NCBI RefSeq assembly: GCF_007558865.1
Contig: NZ_VLPK01000002.1
Span: 868,001 to 932,000, forward strand
Source of the DNA: Mucilaginibacter corticis
Lineage (GTDB): Bacteria > Bacteroidota > Bacteroidia > Sphingobacteriales > Sphingobacteriaceae
Direction of reading: 5' to 3'
Length of the DNA stretch: 64,000 bases
Position 1 is the stretch's first letter; every line of letters begins with the position of its first letter. Positions 42,238 through 51,604 of this stretch are shown piece by piece. The notes under the pieces are model-generated. The model did not search any database. It had not been told where the DNA came from and worked only from the letters and a program-made list of their open reading frames with translations. Position numbers and translations under genes: made by a program.

Positions 42238-43599
42238 GTGATCGCTATAAGAAATTTCTATACGAAAGTATTTGGCGGTAATGCCAGAACCAACAAAGCC
42301 GCAAAAAATATCTTATTTTCCTTTTTCATAAAAGGATATTCCATCGTTATACAATTCGCGCTGGTCCCGCTCACACTTCATTATTTAGATAAGTTCCATT
42401 ATGGCATCTGGCTGACGCTGGCCTCGCTTTTGGAATGGTTCAACTTTTTTGATATCGGAATCGGGCACGGCCTCAGAAATAAGCTGGCTGAGTCGCTCGC
42501 GAACGAAACCTATGAACTCGGTAAAATATATGTGAGCACCGCTTACGCGATCGTAACGCTGATCTTCACCGGTTTTATGGTGCTGTTTCTTTGCATCAAC
42601 CCGTTTTTAAACTGGGCGGCGATCCTCAATGTGTCACCAGCGATCGGAGCGGAGCTCAGCCATCTGGTGCTTTATGTATTTATATTTTTCTGCTTTCGTT
42701 TCATTTTTAACCTGATCAGCGTGGTCATGTACGCGAACCAGAACCCGGCGCTCAATAACCTGATGGGTCCCCTGGGCAGTACCATCGCCTTTGCAGGTAT
42801 CTTTATTCTGACTAAAACGGTACCGGGCTCTTTGTACGGCGCCGCAATCGTTTTAAGCGCGGCGCCCGTATTTATCCTGGTGCTCTTCAACTTTATTTTG
42901 TTTAATACAAAATACAAGTCGATCAAACCCGCATTCGGGTCGGTGAAGTTCCGCTACGCGCATGAATTACTGGGTCTGGGCGTGCAGTTTTTCATTATCC
43001 AAATGTCCATCCTGGTCGTCGTATCGACCGATGATATCATCCTGACCCAGCTCTTCGGGCCGGAACAGGTTACGGTCTATAACATCGCCTTTAAATATTT
43101 CTCGATCGGGATCATGATCAATACCATTATCACGTATGCTTTTTGGACTCCTTTTACGGAAGCTTTCGTCAAGCAGGATTTTACCTGGATCAGGAACACC
43201 CTTAAAAAATTGCAGCAGATCTCCCTTATACTTATTACGGCGGTTATCTTTTCCGCACTGATTGTGGACCAGGTTGTGTTTTTGTGGGTGGGGAACGCGG
43301 TACGGATCCCTTTGTTCATGACGATAGCGCTGACGCTCTACACTGTAATCAACTTATTGTCGGCCCCCTATAATATGTTTATCAACGGTTCCGGTAAGAT
43401 CAGGCTGCAGCTCTATATGGCGGTCATATCCATCATTATTACGATCCCTGTTTCCATATTATTTTGTACGACGCTCCATTTTGGCCCGGCAGGCGTCACC
43501 ATGGCCATGGTCTGTACGACCTTGCCCAACCTCATCGCATTTAAAATCCAATCTAATAAAATATTAAATGGGACAGCAGCTGACATCTGGAATAAGTGA
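42238..43599 (+). CDS. wzx: Wzx-type polysaccharide flippase
   Basis: A 453-residue protein with about 12-14 membrane helices that fits the MATE/Wzx (PST) superfamily, starting IRNFYTKVFGGNARTNKAAKN, with LVPLTLHYLDKFHYGIWLTL characteristic of flippases. It would turn lipid-linked repeat units to the periplasmic side. The start is GTG at 42238. The next gene starts 32 bases before its stop. Confidence 0.85.
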   Translation: MIAIRNFYTKVFGGNARTNKAAKNILFSFFIKGYSIVIQFALVPLTLHYLDKFHYGIWLTLASLLEWFNFFDIGIGHGLRNKLAESLANETYELGKIYVSTAYAIVTLIFTGFMVLFLCINPFLNWAAILNVSPAIGAELSHLVLYVFIFFCFRFIFNLISVVMYANQNPALNNLMGPLGSTIAFAGIFILTKTVPGSLYGAAIVLSAAPVFILVLFNFILFNTKYKSIKPAFGSVKFRYAHELLGLGVQFFIIQMSILVVVSTDDIILTQLFGPEQVTVYNIAFKYFSIGIMINTIITYAFWTPFTEAFVKQDFTWIRNTLKKLQQISLILITAVIFSALIVDQVVFLWVGNAVRIPLFMTIALTLYTVINLLSAPYNMFINGSGKIRLQLYMAVISIIITIPVSILFCTTLHFGPAGVTMAMVCTTLPNLIAFKIQSNKILNGTAADIWNK

Positions 43600-44854
43600 C
43601 GATGCACCGGTGACCAGGCTGGAGTTCCTGCTCATGTTCCTGCTGCTCGCGCTGTCGGGGAACCCGTTCTTTTCGCAAAATCTGCCTTTATTCATATCCG
43701 TTTTATCGCTGATCTCCCTTTATTATCTTTTAACCCATTATAACCGGACGATCTACACGCGGACGCTGTTCATTTTTGTTTTTTTTATCGGCTATGAATT
43801 CATGCACGCGTTCATGTTTGACCTCGATTATAAACAAACCATTATTAAACTCTTCCTGATCCTGCTTTTCAGTTTTACGGTGGTGAACATACTTAAAAGC
43901 CGGTTCATCCCCGTCTTTCTATACACGATGTATGTGATCTGTATCATCTCATTTGTGTTTACGGTATTGTGCTATATTCCCGGTGTCGGAAGAGGGTTAT
44001 ACAACCTGGCAGCTGCCCTTTTCCCGCTGCAGAAGGACTTTAAAAACTATTCCACGCCAACACTGATCGTATATACTTTTTTGCCCGAATTTTTTACCGG
44101 CGCCTTTAAGTATACGAGGAACGCCGGGATATTCTGGGAAAGCGGCGCTTTCGCGGTCTACCTGAACATTGCTTTATATTTAAAGTATTACACTAAAAAT
44201 ATCCAAACTTTTTCGGACCTCTTCGACCGGCAGTCGACGGTATTTATCATTGCCATGTGTTCTGCGGCATCCACCATGGGTATCCTGGCCATGGTGCTGG
44301 TGATCACGTTCTATTGTTTCCGGTTAAAATCCAACGTAAAATACATCGGGCTATTTTTGATCGTGACCGTCTCGGCGCTGGCCTTTACCAGTTTTGACTT
44401 CCTGGGCAGTAAGATCGAAAAGCAATTATCGGTCAGTGGCGAATCCAATAACCGTTTCGGATCCGCGTTAATGGACCTTAAAGACATCGAAGAAAGGCCC
44501 ATCCTGGGCTGGAGCCGCAGGATCGAGGTCTTATTCGGAACGACCGTATCCAGTTCCAGGACACACCGGCCAAACGGGCTGACCAATTTTATCAGAAATT
44601 ATGGCTTATTATATTTCCTCGTTTATTTTTTCCTGGTCTACCAGTCATTTAAAGCGATCGGCAAATATTATCATGGCGGAAGTACCGGGCTGGCACTGCT
44701 GGGTATATTGCTCTTATGGGTGGTCAGCTTTTCCGAACAGATCTATGACGAGGCATTTTTAAAAGGGCTGCTCTTCCTGGCGCTGGTCTACCTGCCCGTA
44801 GCAAGGCAACAAGTGCAAAACGTAAAAGTCAAAAGAAAATTCAGCCTTAATTAA
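43568..44854 (+). CDS. wzy: Wzy/O-antigen-ligase-like polymerase
   Basis: A 428-residue polytopic membrane protein with about 11 helices and a large periplasmic loop around GSALMDLKDIEERPILGWSRRIEV, the site of conserved residues in the Wzy/WaaL superfamily. In this locus it is the best candidate to polymerise the repeat unit after flipping. It overlaps wzx by 32 bases, so translation is probably coupled. Sequence divergence in this family prevents prediction of the linkage. Confidence 0.78.
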   Translation: MGQQLTSGISDDAPVTRLEFLLMFLLLALSGNPFFSQNLPLFISVLSLISLYYLLTHYNRTIYTRTLFIFVFFIGYEFMHAFMFDLDYKQTIIKLFLILLFSFTVVNILKSRFIPVFLYTMYVICIISFVFTVLCYIPGVGRGLYNLAAALFPLQKDFKNYSTPTLIVYTFLPEFFTGAFKYTRNAGIFWESGAFAVYLNIALYLKYYTKNIQTFSDLFDRQSTVFIIAMCSAASTMGILAMVLVITFYCFRLKSNVKYIGLFLIVTVSALAFTSFDFLGSKIEKQLSVSGESNNRFGSALMDLKDIEERPILGWSRRIEVLFGTTVSSSRTHRPNGLTNFIRNYGLLYFLVYFFLVYQSFKAIGKYYHGGSTGLALLGILLLWVVSFSEQIYDEAFLKGLLFLALVYLPVARQQVQNVKVKRKFSLN

Positions 44855-44858
44855 TCAT

Positions 44859-46250
44859 ATGGCCACCAGTAAACAGGATTCTCAGAAAAAAGAAACATGG
44901 TCAAATGATCATGCCTTTCCAAAGGTGCTGATCATCGGGCAAACCTTTACGATGGATACCGGCGGCGGGATCACGCTAACCAACTTATTTAAAAAATGGC
45001 CGAAAGAAAGATTGGCGGTCGCCGTTGAAAGTAAAGAAGTCGTTGATTTTGATAAAGCGGATTATTATTACAGGATCGGCTTCCAGGAGCTGAAAATGCC
45101 TGCTCCTTTTTCATTTTTCCAGCGTAAAACAAAAAGCGGGGCAATCGCCGAAAGTAAATCTGAAGGTGCCGTACAGGTAAAAGAAACCGGCAGCCTGAAA
45201 TTCAAGGTCAAGCAGTATTTCGATGCGGCTTTGCACCATACAGGTTTGTATTTCTGGATGTACGGAAGGGAAAAAGTGAGCCCCGCGCTGATCGCCTGGA
45301 TCGAAGACTTTCAGCCGGATCTCATTTACTTCCAGCCGAATTCTTATAAATCACTGGATTTTATATTAGCTGTTACTGAAAAGATTCGCGTCGCCCTGGT
45401 TACCCATGTGATGGACGATTGGTTCTCCTTCGTGGTCCGCTCCAGCCCTGTGAAAGGCTACTGGCAAAAAAAGATCGACCATAAGGCTCAGCTTTTGTTT
45501 GACCGGACGCAGTTACATTTAAGTATTTGTGATTATATGTCACAGGAATATGAACGGCGTTACGGCCATCCATTCATTGCGTTCCACAACTGCGTTGACC
45601 TGGATTTCTGGTCGACCGCGGCTCAAAATCATCCGCTCAGCCAGCCTATAAAAATTTTGTATGCCGGACGGATCGGGTACGGCCTGGAAATGATCCTTCT
45701 AAAGATGGCGGATATCGTTGAGCAAATGGGCAGCGAAGGGATTGCTGTTTGTTTGGAAATCCAAACTAAAGACCAGCGGCATGAACTGATCAGCACGCTG
45801 GAAAATTACCGGCATGTATTTACGAGCCCACCTGTCGCTTATGAAAAACTGCCCGAGAAATTCGCGGCGGCTGATATCCTGCTGATCCCCTGCGATTTTG
45901 ACGGCAGCGGCGTCAGGTTTTTAAAATATTCTATGCCTACCAAATCCAGCGAGTATATGGCCACCGGCAGGCCGATCCTGGTTATCAGCCCTGCAGGTAC
46001 TGCATTAACAGAATACGCCCGCAGCGGCTGGGCATTACTTTGTGATTCAGACCGGGAGGCAGATATCAGGAAAGCGATCCAGGAGCTGATCAGCTCGGAA
46101 ACGCTAAGGGAAAAAATTAGCGGACGGGCCCGCGAACTGGCGGCGAATAACCACAGCCAATCGATCGTTATGCAAAGGTTCAGGGAAGCGTTAACGAAGC
46201 TGGCCGGCGCGCAAATAAGCTTAAATAAAAAAACCGCCGATGGAAAATAA
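44859..46250 (+). CDS. Glycosyltransferase family 4-like protein A
   Basis: A 463-residue GT-B glycosyltransferase. The N-terminal donor loop is GGGITLTNLFKKW; the C-terminal half has IKILYAGRIGYGLEM and the conserved SSEYMATGRPILVISP region. It lacks membrane segments except for possible peripheral contact. It probably adds one sugar to the growing lipid-linked unit on the cytoplasmic face. A lysine- and serine-rich insert (KTKSGAIAESKSEG) is unusual. It overlaps the next gene by 11 bases. Confidence 0.8.
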   Translation: MATSKQDSQKKETWSNDHAFPKVLIIGQTFTMDTGGGITLTNLFKKWPKERLAVAVESKEVVDFDKADYYYRIGFQELKMPAPFSFFQRKTKSGAIAESKSEGAVQVKETGSLKFKVKQYFDAALHHTGLYFWMYGREKVSPALIAWIEDFQPDLIYFQPNSYKSLDFILAVTEKIRVALVTHVMDDWFSFVVRSSPVKGYWQKKIDHKAQLLFDRTQLHLSICDYMSQEYERRYGHPFIAFHNCVDLDFWSTAAQNHPLSQPIKILYAGRIGYGLEMILLKMADIVEQMGSEGIAVCLEIQTKDQRHELISTLENYRHVFTSPPVAYEKLPEKFAAADILLIPCDFDGSGVRFLKYSMPTKSSEYMATGRPILVISPAGTALTEYARSGWALLCDSDREADIRKAIQELISSETLREKISGRARELAANNHSQSIVMQRFREALTKLAGAQISLNKKTADGK

Positions 46251-47418
46251 GAAGATGAATATTGTTTTTTTTCCGCATTCGGTGAATTACGGCCTGGCGG
46301 GGACGAACCGCCTGCAAAATATTATCTACTTTTTAAAAAAGGAAGGTGCCGGGACGGTCGCAAATATCGCCCTGGTCGATGAACCCATTGTTCCCGGGAA
46401 TGAGAACCCACCCTTTTTAACAGATTACAAAGAAATCGCTTACGGGCCCTCCGTTTTTAATTTCCTGAAACATATTTTCCAGACCGGCTTTCACCTGTAC
46501 AAATTCAGGAAAAAGGATAGCCGGAACCTCATCTATTTTTATGGGGAAGTCGATATCAAGAACTTCTTTTTTGTCACCTGGGGCCGAATGCTCGGTTACC
46601 GGGTCGTCATTGACATCGTCGAGGACCTGGAAGCCATCCAAAAATTCAAGTCATTTAAAAATAAACTGAAATATAAGTCAGCGATCTTTTTCAGGAAGCG
46701 GCTGGACCGCTACGCAGATGGTTTTACGGTAGTCTCCAGCCATCTGGAAAAAAAGATCCGGCTGAACTTCCCGGATCGCCCTGTCTTTTTCCTGCCGGTT
46801 ACGATCAATAAATATTTGCTTGACGATCATCCGGACGGTAGGCCTGCCAAACCGCTGACCATTTTTTACAGCGGCTCTTTCAATGAAAAGGACGGCCTGC
46901 CTTACCTGTTAGGCGCCGCAGGGGAGCTAAAGCAGGCCGGTTATGCTTTCCGGATCCTTTTATCAGGAAAGGGAACGGATGCGGAAATGCAGGCATTCCG
47001 GGAAATCGTCCAAAGAGCCGGCCTGGAGGAGCAGGTCCGTTACCTTGGCTTTTTGGACCGCGACGAATATATCCGAATACTTTCTTCAGCAGCAGATGTA
47101 CTTTGTATGACCAGGATCAATTCTGCCTACGCCAACGCGGGTTTTCCCTTTAAGCTCGGTGAGTTTTTGGCTACTGGCAAACCGGTTATTGCTTCAACGG
47201 TCGGAGATGTACCCAAATATTTGTCGGCGGATGACGCCTACCTGGTTGCCCCGGAAAGTATTGCGGAGATCAGGGCGGCTCTTATTGCGATCGTTTCAGA
47301 TCCAAAAAAGGCGGTGCAGGTGGGTTTGAACGGCAAACGGGCCGCCATGAAATATTTCGACCATGAAAATTATGCCGGGCCGCTGAAGGAGTTTTTCGAA
47401 AAACAAATCAATTCATAA
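46240..47418 (+). CDS. Glycosyltransferase family 4-like protein B
   Basis: A 392-residue GT-B enzyme with VNYGLAGTNRLQNIIYF near the start and a typical GT4 C-terminus: IFYSGSFNEKDGLPYLLGA, VRYLGFLDRDEYI and GFPFKLGEFLATGKPVIAS. Either MENKK at 46240 or MNIVF at 46255 could be the start. It ends 3 bases before the asparagine-synthase-like gene. Confidence 0.82.
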   Translation: MENKKMNIVFFPHSVNYGLAGTNRLQNIIYFLKKEGAGTVANIALVDEPIVPGNENPPFLTDYKEIAYGPSVFNFLKHIFQTGFHLYKFRKKDSRNLIYFYGEVDIKNFFFVTWGRMLGYRVVIDIVEDLEAIQKFKSFKNKLKYKSAIFFRKRLDRYADGFTVVSSHLEKKIRLNFPDRPVFFLPVTINKYLLDDHPDGRPAKPLTIFYSGSFNEKDGLPYLLGAAGELKQAGYAFRILLSGKGTDAEMQAFREIVQRAGLEEQVRYLGFLDRDEYIRILSSAADVLCMTRINSAYANAGFPFKLGEFLATGKPVIASTVGDVPKYLSADDAYLVAPESIAEIRAALIAIVSDPKKAVQVGLNGKRAAMKYFDHENYAGPLKEFFEKQINS

Positions 47419-47421
47419 AAT

Positions 47422-49278
47422 ATGTGCGGGATAGCAGGATACTTTCATTTTGACCGGGCACGAAGCGCCGATCAAACCAGGTTAAAACGAATGACCGACG
47501 TTATCGCGCACCGCGGCCCTGACGGGGAAGGTTTCTACACCAAGGCCAACGTTGGGCTGGGGCACAGGAGATTGTCCATTATAGACCTGTCACTTGGCGC
47601 GCAGCCAATGTACAGCGACGATAAAAAGCTGGTCATTGTGTTCAATGGGGAGATCTATAATTACCTGGAAATTCAGGAAGAGCTCAAAAGCCTCGGGCAC
47701 CGGTTCAAAACAAATTCCGATACGGAGGTCATCATCCGGGCCTATGAGCAGTGGGGGACGGACTGTCAGCATAAATTTAATGGCATGTGGGCCTTCGCGC
47801 TTTGGGACGACCGTCAGCAGCACTTATTTGTGACGCGGGATTGTTTGGGTGAAAAGCCTTTGAACTATGGGGTCTTTGACGGAACCTTCGTGTTTGGATC
47901 CGAGATCAAAAGTATAGGCGCTTACGGCGTCAGTCTGAAACCCGATGAAGAGCTGCTGGAACTTTTTCTTTTTTTAGGTTACATTCCTGAACCCTATACT
48001 TTTTACAAAGGAATAAAAAAGCTGGAAGCCGGGCATTACCTGATCGTTAAAGGCGATGATATACAAAAATTTAAACACTGGGACCTGCCCGAAACGGACG
48101 AAGAGGCGCTGCTGCGCAATGAAGGTGAAGTTGTTGAAGAATTCCAGGCTTTATTCAGTGATTCCGTGCGGATCCGGATGAGAAGCGATGTGCCCTTCGG
48201 CGCCTTTTTGAGCGGCGGGCTGGATTCATCAAGCATCGTTTCGGTCATGTCGGAATTCAGCCGGCATCCCGTGGAGACATTTACGATCGGTTTTGACGAA
48301 AAGAAATTCGATGAACGCGGGATGGCCGGGATCGTAGCAGACCGGTTCAACACCAATCACCACGAACATGTCGTAACTGCAGCTACATTTGATGAATCTT
48401 TAAAACGCGTGTTATTTCATTATGACGAACCTTATGCCGACCCTGCCGCGATCCCGACCGGCATCGTATCGGGCTATGCCGCGGAAAAGGTAAAAATGGT
48501 CCTGACAGGTGACGGCGCGGACGAGGTTTTGGCCGGGTATACGACCTATCAGAGTGAAAACATAGCCGGCAGGTACCAGCAATTACCGGGCCTGATCAGG
48601 CAGGGCCTGCCCAAAATAAGTGCGGGACTGGCACCGCTGCTCAAAGGCGGCCTGCGCTACCGGGCAAACCGGCTGACCAGGGTGCTCCATAATTTTAACG
48701 CGCCTTTCCAGGAAAGGCTGATCTCCAAGTCCATAAAAATTCCGGTAACGGACCTCAAGTCGGTCTCTTCAGGAAAGCATTTAAGTATTGAAGATTTTGT
48801 AGCGGACGTTTTTAAGCCGGTAAAGTTCCGCGACCCTTTTTACCTTTTAACTTATTACAATTTAAAGGTATCCCTGCCGGCACAAATGCTGGTCAAGGTA
48901 GACAAAATGAGCATGGCGCATTCACTGGAAACCCGGGCGCCTTTTTTGGACAGGCGCATTGTCGAATACCTCTACCGGGTCGATAAAAATGTAAAGCTGC
49001 CGAATGGCAATGCAGTGAAAAATGTCCTGAAGAAATCCATGACGGGCAAGTTGCCGCCGGAGATCATCGACCGCAGGAAAAAGGGTTTCGATGTTCCGCT
49101 CCGTGAATGGTTCAAAGGCGACAGCTTTGACCGCAGGCTGAGCCAGGATTTTGACCAGTTTGGTCTGAACGGCAAGCTGATCGGAGAGATCTTCGGCCAG
49201 AATAAATATGGCAAAGCGGATCATGGCGCGCTGATCTGGCGCTTATTGGTCTATACCGGCTGGATGCGGCAATTTTAA
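47422..49278 (+). CDS. asnB: AsnB-type glutamine-dependent amidotransferase
   Basis: A 618-residue enzyme with N-terminal Ntn glutaminase (Cys2 in MCGIAGYFHF) and a C-terminal synthetase with PP-loop FLSGGLDSSS near residue 264. It matches asparagine synthase (glutamine-hydrolysing). In polysaccharide loci such enzymes often amidate a sugar acid or amino-acid substituent; that would suit the UDP-glucuronate epimerase in this locus. General asparagine synthesis cannot be excluded. Confidence 0.88.
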   Translation: MCGIAGYFHFDRARSADQTRLKRMTDVIAHRGPDGEGFYTKANVGLGHRRLSIIDLSLGAQPMYSDDKKLVIVFNGEIYNYLEIQEELKSLGHRFKTNSDTEVIIRAYEQWGTDCQHKFNGMWAFALWDDRQQHLFVTRDCLGEKPLNYGVFDGTFVFGSEIKSIGAYGVSLKPDEELLELFLFLGYIPEPYTFYKGIKKLEAGHYLIVKGDDIQKFKHWDLPETDEEALLRNEGEVVEEFQALFSDSVRIRMRSDVPFGAFLSGGLDSSSIVSVMSEFSRHPVETFTIGFDEKKFDERGMAGIVADRFNTNHHEHVVTAATFDESLKRVLFHYDEPYADPAAIPTGIVSGYAAEKVKMVLTGDGADEVLAGYTTYQSENIAGRYQQLPGLIRQGLPKISAGLAPLLKGGLRYRANRLTRVLHNFNAPFQERLISKSIKIPVTDLKSVSSGKHLSIEDFVADVFKPVKFRDPFYLLTYYNLKVSLPAQMLVKVDKMSMAHSLETRAPFLDRRIVEYLYRVDKNVKLPNGNAVKNVLKKSMTGKLPPEIIDRRKKGFDVPLREWFKGDSFDRRLSQDFDQFGLNGKLIGEIFGQNKYGKADHGALIWRLLVYTGWMRQF

Positions 49279-49291
49279 TCCCTGCTATCGA

Positions 49292-50365
49292 ATGGAAACG
49301 AGAAAGAAAAACGTTATAATTTTTACCAACACCTTATTGTCAGGGGGCGCCGAAAAACAGGCTTTGCTCTTAGCGATAAAATTAAAGGATACCCATAACG
49401 TGACCCTGGTTGTCTATTACGGGGACAAAGTAGAGGAAAAGTTCCGAAAAAAGATCGCCGAAAACCAGGTACCCACCGTTTATTTACAAGGCGGGCACCT
49501 GAACAGGATCAGGGGTTTTTACCGCCTGTTGAAAAAGGACCGGACAGATGTTATTTTCTCCTACCTGCTGACCACCAATTTGATCGGCGCTGTAGCCGGG
49601 CGACTGGCCGGTGTACGCGTCAGGGCGGGCGGCATCAGGAATGCGCAGCTGGATAAAAATAAAATGGGCTTGCAGCGATTCATCCATCATTATTTCAGTA
49701 CACATACGATATTTAACAATTATGACGGGCTAAAGCAACTTTCCGCAAAGGGCTTTAAAACCGGGCACGCGGTGGTGATTCCCAATTGTTTCGAGCTGAA
49801 TACCACTGTTATGGAGCGTGAAGATACCGATCTGGTTAAAATTATTACGGTCGGCAGGTTCGTGGCCCAAAAAGGGTATTTCGATGCGCTGGAAGTCATG
49901 CGGATCCTCAAAGCGGAGGGGTACCGTTTTAAATATTTCCTTGTAGGTTTTGGAGAACTGGAAAGCGAACTCAGGCAGCGGATCAGTGCCCTGCAACTGG
50001 AAGATGTCGTGGAAGTGCTGATCAATCCCCCGGACCTCAACGACTATTACCAGCGATCAGATATTTATTTCTGTTCATCTTTTTTTGAGGGTTTGTCCAA
50101 TACGGTCATGGAAGCGCTGAGTTTCAGCCTGCCGGTCGTCGCCCGTAATGTTGGTGATAACGATCGCCTCGTGATTGACCAGGTCAATGGTTATCTGGTC
50201 CCGCCAAATGATCTTCACTTATTTATCGAACCGTTAAAAAAATTGATGGCATCCGCGCCGCTTCGCAATGAAATGGGAAAAGAAAGCTTTAAGCTGATCA
50301 GGGAAGTGTACAGCGGCGACGCATTTAAAAATAATTACACCAATTTTATCAGCCGGGCGCTATGA
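49292..50365 (+). CDS. Glycosyltransferase family 4 protein C
   Basis: A 357-residue GT4 enzyme with the donor-side loop LLSGGAEKQALLLAI, VGRFVAQKGYFDALEVM, and the acceptor-activation region SSFFEGLSNTVMEALSFSLPVVA. All GT4 catalytic segments are intact. It overlaps the next glycosyltransferase gene by 4 bases. Confidence 0.88.
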   Translation: METRKKNVIIFTNTLLSGGAEKQALLLAIKLKDTHNVTLVVYYGDKVEEKFRKKIAENQVPTVYLQGGHLNRIRGFYRLLKKDRTDVIFSYLLTTNLIGAVAGRLAGVRVRAGGIRNAQLDKNKMGLQRFIHHYFSTHTIFNNYDGLKQLSAKGFKTGHAVVIPNCFELNTTVMEREDTDLVKIITVGRFVAQKGYFDALEVMRILKAEGYRFKYFLVGFGELESELRQRISALQLEDVVEVLINPPDLNDYYQRSDIYFCSSFFEGLSNTVMEALSFSLPVVARNVGDNDRLVIDQVNGYLVPPNDLHLFIEPLKKLMASAPLRNEMGKESFKLIREVYSGDAFKNNYTNFISRAL

Positions 50366-51471
50366 AACGAAGACTGGTCATCTACGGCGTAAATTTTTTT
50401 CCACCAAAAGGAGGGACGAGCCGCGTAGTCGAAAATCTGATCCTGCAGCTGAAGGACGAATTTGATATTACCATTTACTGCTACAGGACCCCCCGGGCGA
50501 AAACGCATATTGCAGGGGTTAAAACCGTTGAGTTCCGGCAATGGGCGAAGGGCAGCCCCGGGTCCCTTATCTATTTCTTTTGTTCAGCTGTCCACCTGCT
50601 GCTATTTGGCAAGGCTGATCTCGTGCATGCCCATAAAACCGACTGCGCTTTATTTATCCCATTGCTGAAACTGCGGTTTAAAGTGATCGCCACCTCCCAC
50701 GAGGCACCCTATAAACGGGATAAATGGAATTATTTGCAGCGCACATATTTCCGGCTGGCGGAACGCGTCTTTGTCAGCTCAGCTGATGTATGTACCTGCA
50801 TCTCGAAACCGCTTTCGGACTATTATGAAACGAAATACAAGAGAAAGGTTTACTTTATTCCAAACGGGATCAATGTTACGGAAAGGAAAGATTTTGATGA
50901 AGCGGCAGCCCGCGGCTTTTTGCCCGGACCGGCATCCCTTGACCGGCCCTATATCCTTTTTTCCGCAAGGCGACTGATGTCCACCAAGGGGTGCCATACG
51001 ATGCTGGAGGCTTTAAGGGCAATTAATTACGAGGGCCAGGTATTTATCACCGGTGAACTGGAAGAGACCGCCTACCTTCAAAAATTGAAGCGATTGTCCA
51101 CGGGTTTAAATGTGTTTTTTTTAGGGTATGTTGACCCGCTTAACGCACTGCTTGGGCTGGTCAGCAGGGCCGGCTTATTTATCTTTCCTTCCGAAACAGA
51201 AGGGATGTCGGTCATGCTGATGGAAGTCGCCTCGGTTGGCGTACCCATTATCGCCAGTGATATCCCTGAAAACACCCAGGTGTTCTCGCCGGAAGAAGTA
51301 AGCTATTTTCAAACCGGGAACGCGGCGGACCTGGCCGGGAAGATCAAACGGGCGCTGGATGAACCGGCCCGTATGGAGATATTTGGTGCGGCTGCACGTA
51401 AGCTGGTAATAACCAATTACCTATGGAAGGACATTTGCCAAAAATATTCGGAAATTTACAGAATAGTTTAA
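50362..51471 (+). CDS. Glycosyltransferase family 4 protein D
   Basis: A 369-residue GT4 enzyme: FFPPKGGTSRVVENLILQL near the start, FSARRLMSTKGCHTMLEAL and FPSETEGMSVMLMEVASVGVP in the C-terminal half. It is the fourth and last glycosyltransferase in the row, which suggests a repeat unit of about five sugars including the one placed by the initiating enzyme; that count is inference. 133 AT-rich bases without a gene follow. Confidence 0.87.
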   Translation: MKRRLVIYGVNFFPPKGGTSRVVENLILQLKDEFDITIYCYRTPRAKTHIAGVKTVEFRQWAKGSPGSLIYFFCSAVHLLLFGKADLVHAHKTDCALFIPLLKLRFKVIATSHEAPYKRDKWNYLQRTYFRLAERVFVSSADVCTCISKPLSDYYETKYKRKVYFIPNGINVTERKDFDEAAARGFLPGPASLDRPYILFSARRLMSTKGCHTMLEALRAINYEGQVFITGELEETAYLQKLKRLSTGLNVFFLGYVDPLNALLGLVSRAGLFIFPSETEGMSVMLMEVASVGVPIIASDIPENTQVFSPEEVSYFQTGNAADLAGKIKRALDEPARMEIFGAAARKLVITNYLWKDICQKYSEIYRIV

Positions 51472-51604
51472 TCTTCATTGACTAATAATTAAACTTATTC
51501 CTGGCAGGGATATTCGGTGATTTTTAAGGTTCTAATTAAAACAATATCGTGCAAATTTAATTATCAGAAGTAATTAATAACCTCACCAGCATATTGTTAA
51601 TTCT